A stretch of DNA of 23,239 bases, taken from positions 1 to 23,239 of the IMG/VR virus record IMGVR_UViG_3300037963_004406. One strand, 5' to 3'. This document shows positions 18,901 to 23,239 of the stretch, in pieces. Source of the stretch: a virus. Every line of letters starts with the position of its first letter. The first letter of the stretch is position 1. The notes below the pieces were generated by a model, which was given only the letters and a program-made list of their open reading frames with translations, ran no database searches and was not told the DNA's origin. The position numbers were made by a program, and so were the translations under genes.

Positions 18901-21900
18901 CCGTCTAGAACAGAAAGATTAAGTCCATTATTTTCTGTTTCAGTTACGGTTATAGTTTCAACTTTTTTTCCTCTGATTTCTTTAACTTGTGCGTTAATTT
19001 CATCAGTGGTAAAATTAATTTTTTCGTTAACTTTGTAATCATGTCCTCGTTCAAGTATATCAATTCCAGTTATACGTGAACCAGTTGTTGTTTTAACAAC
19101 AACTTTTGGTGAAGATTTAGCAAATTTAGATAGGAATGGATAGTCTCTAAATTTATCATTGATACCAAGGTGAGTTACCATTCGGTTATACTCACCTGTG
19201 TTTATATTTTTATCAGATTGATCCTTGAAGAAATCGTAATTAAAGGTATCAGTAGCATTATAGTGTTTTTTAGTAATATATGGATATGAAGGGATCTCGC
19301 TAGACTGATCCATTGTAGAGAAATATACATATCTTCCCTCTTGGAATTCTGGAGTTTCACAGAATCTTCCATTATATTCATCAAGATCTCCGCTACCCAT
19401 ATTGTAGACGTAATCTTGATCAAAGAATCCACTTGCTTTAGATGGTCTCAAAGTTGAATCACTTATTGGATCCAACTTATAACTTGATTGCATTCTCTTG
19501 ATGGGACCAGAAACTCCATCTACTGGAACTGCATTCTCTTGTGCATATGGTCCATAGATGGGATTACCATCATATGCCCATCCAACTATTGGTGAGTGCT
19601 TTAATTTTGTGGGATCAGTTTCTTCATCTAAAGCAGAATCAATGTTGGAATTACCTGCAAATAGACTTCTATAGAATTTTCCTGCATAATATGCTACTAA
19701 ATTAGTTCCATCATCAGATTTTGATGACTTTTGTATAACGTAATCTCGTGATTTGGATTTAAAGTTTGGATTTGATAGAGGTGTCTTATATAACTCAACA
19801 TTATTGACATACCACTCATGAACATTAGAAATGAACTTAGCACCACTACCAGTTGGAACAACAATTATCCTGGTATTTGTATCGTTATATTTTTTACCTT
19901 TATTGATAATTGTAACTGCGGTTATCTTGCCGTTTGTTACAGTTGCTTTTAATTCTGCAAAACTACCATCGCCCTCAATTTTTAATTTTGGTGGAGACGT
20001 ATATTCAGAACCACCATCTAAAATGAAAACAGTTTCAATCTCTCCATTACTGTTAATAAGTGGTTTTAACGCTGCATCTTTACCAGTAAGAAGTTTTGTA
20101 TTCAATCCTTTATCATAATTAATTAAATCACTACTTCCGAAAGAATTTCCACCATTTCTTATGAATACATCATCTATTCCGCCAGTAATTATGGGTGTGG
20201 CCGTTGCATTAAAGTATGATGGTATTACAGTTCCGGCAGCGGACACCACTCCATCGATACTAATGGTGATTTCTGGATAACCTATTGTATGAATTCCTGC
20301 ACCAACATCGGTTAGATCGACATATATTTCATTGTTATAATTGGTATCAGAGACAGTTGTAGCAGTCCCTGCATGAGCAAGTTTGAATTTGTTCTGATCT
20401 AATACTTTTACTTTATAAACAGAATCAGAATTCAATCCACTAATGTTATTTGTTGTTTTATATGCTAATACTTCACCATCAGAAAATCCATGATTTTTTG
20501 CATAAATGTAATCTAAGTGAGTATTGATTCCTGTAAAGGTTGTAAATTCATCTTTAGCAAATTCTGGTGGATATGATTGAGAATCAATTTCAACTTTTCT
20601 AGTAGATAATTTATTTCCCTGCTCTACAATATCAATCCTATCAATTACATTTCGGATCAATTTGGATCTGAACGTATGATCTTCTGTTCCAAAAGCGTTA
20701 AAATCAATTATTTTTGTTCCATTTATCGCATCATTCAATGTAGATGTTAATGAGAATGTATCATTATCAACTTTATGGACATAATATGTTGATCCTGATG
20801 AAAGTCTAGTTGTTGCAAATCCTACATTAGCACTTGTAATTCCAATGGGAGTTCCACTAGCAATATATGTTATTGCTTCTCCGTTTATAAACTTATGCTC
20901 CGCTTTTGTAATTACATTGGCGCTAAGAGACACAGCAAAGTCATTAACTGACACATTATGCGTAAGTCCACGCATTTTTGCTTCAAGAATAGTTCCTGAA
21001 CTGTTTCCTCCCTGAATCTTAACAACAGGAATTCCAACATAGTCAAATCCTGCTGTAATCAAATCTATTCCATCAATATGCCCAGAGCAGTTAGCAAAAG
21101 CAGTAAGTCCAATACCGCCATTTACTGATAATTCTGGAACAAAGTTAACATCATATCCACTTCCTGGTGATATGACAGTAATATCATCAATTTGACCATA
21201 ATTGTATCTATCAACACCCACAGGAGAATGGAATTCAACTCCATTCAATGCAACTCCAATTGGACCAGTGATGACACTGTTTTCTATTTGCCTTTCTGGA
21301 GTTTTAAGGAATCTTTTAAAATTATTTTGTGGTTTGAGTGGTTTTACTGCATCTTCTTTAAACGAATACAGATCTATAGGAGAAATTGTGTGTGTAGAGA
21401 CTCCTACTCTTTGAAATAGAACATAAATGTCACTTTCTATCGCAGGGTGCGTCAATGCAAGTTTGATAGTGTTTGAATTGACTACTTTTACAACATATGT
21501 TCCTGGAAAAACATCTCCAGCAGTATCTTCTGTATCTTCTGCTGGATTATAATAAACTACTTCTCCATTCTCGAATCCATGATCATTGATCGTTATTTCA
21601 CCAGTCCCGGTAGTATCAATTTCACTAGTTTGTATTTCTACTGTTCTATTTGGTACTTCTATATCATCATATGAAGGAAAACCTGAGAACATCACATAGC
21701 AATTACCCTGATCATCAGTAAATGAGTTTTGAATATTATGCATTCCAGATTCAACACCCAATTCTGGAGCTGAATAACCTACTCTTTTCCTTAAAACATA
21801 TTCTGGACCTGTGCTGAGTGTTCCAATTGGTAAAGCCTCACACTGAACAGTAATATCGGAAATAGTGGAAATAATTTTTACATCTTCCTTGACTACTGCA

Positions 21901-23239
21901 CCACTTGTTAACAAAATATCAACTTTATCAAATTTGTTGATGTAATGCTTTGTCTTTGTAGTGAATGTATTTGATGATACATTAACTGTCTCTACATCAA
22001 TGAAAGAAACATTATTATAGAACCACTTATTAAATCTAACATCATCATCTTTATACTTTTCGCCAAATGATTTTAAAGAAATTGTGTCTCCTTCTTTAAA
22101 ATACTTTGTTAAATTTTTACCTTGAATATCAGAGACAGTTCCAACGACTCTCAGTGTTACCGGTTTATCTTCATCCCCACCCTCAAATCCATAAACAAAC
22201 TTAATATCAGTAATTTCGGTATCTGGTTGTAAGGGTAAACCAATACCATCACAATCTAAGAACTGATTGTAATTTTTACTCAGATATGTAACTTCATTAT
22301 ATCTGATTCCATCATAATAATAGAAACTTCCTGATTCTGGGAATCCCATTGTGGAATCTACAGTTACAACTGTAGTTCCAGTGGTTGCTTGTAGTACTTT
22401 TGTTTTTTTACTAATTGAGAATTGTCTATCTGGAGATGCACCTATTCCAAACCTTGGAGATGGTTCTGGAGCAAAGGAAATTTTGAAATATTTCTTAGAT
22501 CCAAGAAAAACCTCATCAACAGAGGCAACTGCTCCACTTGCTGTTGGATCTGAGACAGAATCTTGTGATAATGTGGTTGATTCTAATCTCTTTGGATTAC
22601 CTTCAATCGCCTCAACAATGATATCATCAGTTTTTATCCAATCTGCAGAAGATGGTTGAATTGTTTGGTCAAATGGTCTTGAAATTTCTACTTGTTTTGC
22701 AAATAAAACATTAAACAGAATTTTTAATGCTGTTTCTGTTCCTTTTGAACTGAAAAAGTCCTTTGCCCTAGAAAGAATATTCTCGATAGAGACATTTTGA
22801 AACTGTCGCTCTTCAAAACCAGGCAAGAACTGATACTTATGTTTTCTGTAGAACTCCTGAAGATACAAGAAGTTTAAATTAGATACAAGAGTACCTTTGG
22901 GGTGATCATCAATATCAGTTTTACTGAATGTAAGATATTCTTGATTTCCAGATGTTTCGATAGCACTGACAGAACTAAATCCACGAACACAACCAGTGAA
23001 CGATGTTGCAGTCTTACCAGTATATGTAATTATTTCGTTTTCAATTCTCAATAGACCATACTGTTCTGGAAAACCAACAGTAGTGTTAACTTCAATAGTT
23101 TCATCCAGATGAAGAACACTCTCAGACAGCGTAATTGGAAGGAAAGGTTGTCCAGTTGCTGGATTAAGTGCTCCAATGAGTAATTCAGCAAAAGATTCTA
23201 CATTTTTTAAATTGGCAAGGTTATCGATCAGATAAATCG
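12942..23239 (-). CDS. 7: Giant baseplate wedge protein gp7 homologue (5' end cut by window edge)
   Basis: The reading frame is open from the window edge to a TGA at 12942: at least 3431 residues, with no start visible. In T4, gp7 (about 1030 residues) nucleates wedge assembly. The match is at 22785-22680, DFFSSKGTETALKILFNVLF followed by AKQVEI, against T4 DFYSTKGIEASYKFLFKVLY and NEEVEI. Just upstream are TLSESVLHLDETIEV and TVGFPEQYGLL. The rest is a long chain of beta-rich units: six 'H.F..GE...Y' modules (21610-15470), numerous GxGY modules, a YHYH-family domain (19600-19275), and two fibre-like hairpin units (14950-14730 and 14155-13905). It ends STYVRRQTQYRLAY. Assignment as gp7 rests on this motif and on lying directly before gp8, as in T4. 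A TTG at 23051 looks like a possible start, but coding clearly continues upstream of it. Confidence 0.9.
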   Translation of the reverse strand, partial: IYLIDNLANLKNVESFAELLIGALNPATGQPFLPITLSESVLHLDETIEVNTTVGFPEQYGLLRIENEIITYTGKTATSFTGCVRGFSSVSAIETSGNQEYLTFSKTDIDDHPKGTLVSNLNFLYLQEFYRKHKYQFLPGFEERQFQNVSIENILSRAKDFFSSKGTETALKILFNVLFAKQVEISRPFDQTIQPSSADWIKTDDIIVEAIEGNPKRLESTTLSQDSVSDPTASGAVASVDEVFLGSKKYFKISFAPEPSPRFGIGASPDRQFSISKKTKVLQATTGTTVVTVDSTMGFPESGSFYYYDGIRYNEVTYLSKNYNQFLDCDGIGLPLQPDTEITDIKFVYGFEGGDEDKPVTLRVVGTVSDIQGKNLTKYFKEGDTISLKSFGEKYKDDDVRFNKWFYNNVSFIDVETVNVSSNTFTTKTKHYINKFDKVDILLTSGAVVKEDVKIISTISDITVQCEALPIGTLSTGPEYVLRKRVGYSAPELGVESGMHNIQNSFTDDQGNCYVMFSGFPSYDDIEVPNRTVEIQTSEIDTTGTGEITINDHGFENGEVVYYNPAEDTEDTAGDVFPGTYVVKVVNSNTIKLALTHPAIESDIYVLFQRVGVSTHTISPIDLYSFKEDAVKPLKPQNNFKRFLKTPERQIENSVITGPIGVALNGVEFHSPVGVDRYNYGQIDDITVISPGSGYDVNFVPELSVNGGIGLTAFANCSGHIDGIDLITAGFDYVGIPVVKIQGGNSSGTILEAKMRGLTHNVSVNDFAVSLSANVITKAEHKFINGEAITYIASGTPIGITSANVGFATTRLSSGSTYYVHKVDNDTFSLTSTLNDAINGTKIIDFNAFGTEDHTFRSKLIRNVIDRIDIVEQGNKLSTRKVEIDSQSYPPEFAKDEFTTFTGINTHLDYIYAKNHGFSDGEVLAYKTTNNISGLNSDSVYKVKVLDQNKFKLAHAGTATTVSDTNYNNEIYVDLTDVGAGIHTIGYPEITISIDGVVSAAGTVIPSYFNATATPIITGGIDDVFIRNGGNSFGSSDLINYDKGLNTKLLTGKDAALKPLINSNGEIETVFILDGGSEYTSPPKLKIEGDGSFAELKATVTNGKITAVTIINKGKKYNDTNTRIIVVPTGSGAKFISNVHEWYVNNVELYKTPLSNPNFKSKSRDYVIQKSSKSDDGTNLVAYYAGKFYRSLFAGNSNIDSALDEETDPTKLKHSPIVGWAYDGNPIYGPYAQENAVPVDGVSGPIKRMQSSYKLDPISDSTLRPSKASGFFDQDYVYNMGSGDLDEYNGRFCETPEFQEGRYVYFSTMDQSSEIPSYPYITKKHYNATDTFNYDFFKDQSDKNINTGEYNRMVTHLGINDKFRDYPFLSKFAKSSPKVVVKTTTGSRITGIDILERGHDYKVNEKINFTTDEINAQVKEIRGKKVETITVTETENNGLNLSVLDGKVTAISTVPHTYSNGDVIEISGVSTGTYKNIEGFYKVGVASVTSVLTTAIGATSVTGIVTAINLFDGPSKGKFGVGDIIGIGTERMKIIFIDRINNNYRVSRKENGAESAHSASSTVHREEYNFDFEVDKKLNGVNFEVGTTKHFSPEESVGVGSQYSAVIVGTAGSFNITKSVPPRAIYIRNHPFRSGDELEYVSYGGSITASHLQGAVGIGTNDASNFARFKLSDYSNLFAVNLGTDFLGVATSRVGVATNYLHFVSVDGKNAKFTKKVNRITADTKRRNATVMTGLAHGLIPGDTITLDVTPSVTDEVVFRYNENMRKLIVDPINVDVTGVSTTGITTDITSAITIEDHDFNTGDAVSYVAGSTIIGSLPTNGRIYYAIKYSNDKIRLAENYSSATSYPAQHINFPSVAGSGTFQLAKVDPKIVVTKGTQVSIAVSDTTLANYDINFYTDRNYKSRYESKLIERKKKPGAADAVVNVSIADSLPKVLYYKVEGSSANVYKTKDIFTVGESSIVVQDSLYNGKYNIIGSATTTFTFNLKNKVESASYNQSGLATALYSTNASGAIGGIHSLDIFDYGNNIKTLPVVTSVGTTTGYGAEFVVESDGIGTILDTEIKFSGIEIPEDKTLTPKAKSQILLSLEDNLTLSEVGVTSGGKNYNSAPKVIVPGHPEATFDVKVLGNAVVSVDVIFGSSGLSLDSKVVAINNTNGFSVTGAVSIGSTQNRISIKAPANTGFTTSNPFPFEVGDNVFVENIAILSGTGQGYNSSDYAYRSFPIIGINTTSGAESITYSIIGIAQSGGVFDASNNFGRVIKSEDIPTLTPTFKKAIYKKGEKITNQSGASATVVEFNESNDTLKIIDVNGEFERNDLIKGNASNLKASVSSLVDYDFDLKVSSTFEDIKTWRNDIGKLNNTDQRLHDNDFYQRFSYAIRGPVPYETWNEPVNSLAHVSGYKNFAEYEISNIAIPSVGMTTIKSDLALNLVLLNEASVHELFFYDFVTEDTTNPNFSKIVKFKNKKLIDSNESVTNKVLMIDDISPQFTGFTTSTGGGIVGLSTFTLLNESNTMLNHVFDPATAIDTTTDIITINDHNFYTGERLIYTQDSGPIGIAATHSIGIGINTTVQLPNEVYVVKITDNTFKLSMGSSESKLSTPHTIGFSTITGIGTEHSLAVESELAITRGLITIDNMIQSPIARKNVTVGLSSAIGSAHAEIYVNDPTKFVGNSLLKVDDEIFKVSSVGVGSTNSLSVERGFMGTSPAAHLVGAALTVLSGDYRIQKGKIHFKDAPYDSSVFSGRIFYRLDYSSNKIVDDISEEFDGTKDTFDLTVNTQDATGINTSFGAFLINNIFQRPFYNDVGSLLQSDYTLIGGSVGAASTIEFTGSLPDDLPKGGIINEVAGITTTGVGYQVPRAGSASTVFINGSGAVTAVGIGSSGGGAGYLVPPRVSIASTTGVGASITAVVTDGAITSFNVVAAGSGYTATSPPTVIITPPGPYKNLPLTGGNGSGATLDVTVGVGGSILDFQLAENGIGYEVDDVLELTGLEFQSVGVTTFPLKVTVASKYQDKFAGWTFGQLLELDDFSSEFNGFRKDFNITRTQINKEFYSIVAEAGSGIILQNNLLMFINDVLQKPDIDYTFSGGTKITFITAPDAGSKFKLYFYTGSDADYRTNDVDQTIKIGDVLRLQKWVDGVPPQNNRTVHEIVAADTVETNIYAGVGIVTNSNFVRPTMWRKQTSDLIIDGSPISKARDYLEPAIFPNTNIIAGVAATDTKMWVKDAWSFTRTDDLGGIFDDILIVGVGTTGNAITETINGVTFEGDYNLITGIGASNTGINTTTPMLYFDVVVDPVIFANPATPSKITISGISTGDYFVVDKTLIGSGVTSILDSPLNDPVGESTDYINGVYYAHKVDELNTTTARIYSNVQSLSGISTAGLSTHSTSHGCMSWGSMSFARNAGVAKTFTAQTSNGNSGLSTSTYVRRQTQYRLAY
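13905..14155 (-). repeat. Fibre-like hairpin unit, copy 2, in gp7 homologue
   Basis: The coded segment contains FNGFRKDFNITRTQINKEFY, then NLLMFINDVLQKPDIDYTFS, then TKITFITAPDAGSKFKLYFY. 'F.Ng..q.p..DYt..g..I.Ft.aP..G....' is a familiar unit of phage tail-fibre and baseplate proteins. A diverged copy lies at 14950-14730. Confidence 0.65.
14285..14720 (-). repeat. Tandem GxGY modules in gp7 homologue
   Basis: Four consecutive units are visible: GITTTGVGYQVPRAGSAS; GSSGGGAGYLVPPRVSIAS with GVGASITAVVTDGAITSFNV; VAAGSGYTATSPPTVIITPP; and GSGATLDVTVGVGGSILDFQ with LAENGIGYEVDDVLELTG. Further, more diverged units lie near 21190-20960, 20070-19800, 17200-17045 and 16970-16800. The unit has a Gly-x-Gly-Tyr turn, often a 'PP.v.i' strand, then a 'GsGA..tv.v..G.i..v.v' strand pair. 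Confidence 0.7.
14730..14950 (-). repeat. Fibre-like hairpin unit, copy 1, in gp7 homologue
   Basis: The coded segment reads GTKDTFDLTVN, then FLINNIFQRPFYNDVGS, SDYTLIGGS and STIEFTGSLPDDLPKG. It aligns by eye with the unit at 14155-13905 in the order 'f.g....F.l......', 'l.i.n..q.P', 'DYt..gg' and 'tI.Ft...P'. Confidence 0.6.
15470..21610 (-). repeat. Dispersed 'H.F..GE...Y' modules (six copies) in gp7 homologue
   Basis: Six copies share a histidine-phenylalanine-glycine core followed, 25-45 residues later, by a 'Y.vk....n.fkLa' strand: NDHGFENGEVVYY (about 21585), AEHKFINGEAITY (about 20900), KNHGFSDGEVLAY (about 20500), RNHPFRSGDELEY (about 18355), EDHDFNTGDAVSY (about 17850) and NDHNFYTGERLIY (about 15645). 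Second halves include YVVKVVNSNTIKLA, YKVKVLDQNKFKLA and YVVKITDNTFKLS. Copies differ in sequence, so the DNA is not a simple direct repeat. They alternate with GxGY modules. Confidence 0.7.
19275..19600 (-). other. YHYH-family domain embedded in gp7 homologue
   Basis: The coded segment runs HSPIVGWAYDGNPIYGPYAQ, then about 45 residues later GDLDEYNGRFCETPEF, EGRYVYFSTM and PSYPYITKKHY. This order ('hSPi.GwA.DG.PIYGPy', 'lDe.NGrf..TPe', 'G.Y.YF.T', 'ypY') is that of the YHYH-type domain (Pfam PF14240-like, recalled) in the branch that has Y-x-Y-F rather than Y-H-Y-H. No function is established for it to my knowledge. Here it lies between GxGY modules. Confidence 0.7.
22680..22785 (-). other. 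Conserved gp7 signature segment
   Basis: Residues encoded here (ILSRAKDFFSSKGTETALKI, then LFNVLFAKQVEISRPF) form the part most like T4 gp7, where DFYSTKGIEASYKFLFKVLY is followed by NEEVEI. The preceding FLYLQEFYRKHKYQFLPGFE is also typical of marine phage gp7 proteins, as I recall. This identifies the giant ORF as the wedge initiator. Confidence 0.8.

Noticed and set aside
19202-19432. Minus-strand 76-codon ORF inside the gp7 homologue
   Set aside because: It overlaps the YHYH-family domain in another frame and shows no start signal or motif of its own.
23049-23051. TTG at 23051 as the start of the giant ORF
   Set aside because: The frame continues upstream to the window edge with convincing gp7-like sequence (TLSESVLHLDETIEV, TVGFPEQYGLL), so the TTG is an internal leucine codon and the gene is cut by the window.

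Overview
The window looks like part of the late structural (baseplate, tail and neck) cluster of a T4-like marine myovirus, most likely a cyanophage of Synechococcus or Prochlorococcus; a related pelagiphage cannot be excluded. The DNA is AT-rich. Every gene I accept lies on the minus strand, packed head to tail with gaps of 0-42 bases. The T4 anchors were recognised by recalled residue matches to T4 proteins: gp7, gp8, gp13 and gp14. There are no tRNAs, integrases, CRISPR arrays or host metabolic genes. No stretch longer than 42 bases is without a gene.

Layout in transcription order (high to low coordinate): a giant gp7-like baseplate wedge protein cut by the window edge (23239-12942); a short gap with a T4-type late promoter motif; an enlarged gp8 baseplate wedge protein (12899-11304); a 2435-residue tail/baseplate structural protein with a DUF4815-like N-terminus (11299-3992); a small coiled-coil protein (3999-3775); a second late promoter motif; a cassette of a 113-residue beta/Ig-like protein (3737-3396), a 76-residue glycine-rich fibre-like protein (3390-3160) and a 567-residue fibre-like protein (3160-1457); a 56-residue coiled-coil ORF (1452-1282); gp13 (1282-470); and gp14 (463 to the left edge, cut).

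Together the genes build the baseplate wedge (gp7, gp8), its peripheral or fibre-bearing parts (the 2435-residue protein and the cassette), and the neck that closes the head and joins it to the tail (gp13, gp14). In T4 the interval between gp8 and gp13 carries gp9, gp10, gp11, gp12 and wac. None of these is recognisable here, and the 2435-residue protein plus the small-gene cassette occupies their place.

The most interesting features are inside the proteins. The gp7 homologue is hugely expanded (at least 3431 residues against about 1030 in T4) by several families of short beta-rich modules, and by a YHYH-family domain. Some of the same modules are inserted in gp8, in the 2435-residue protein and in the fibre-like protein, which suggests module shuffling across the baseplate. 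In two consecutive genes the C-terminal Gly-Gly-Ser/Thr-Phe codons also form the Shine-Dalgarno sequence of the next gene. I see no evidence of a wholly new system; this is a virion structural region with unusual modular architecture.
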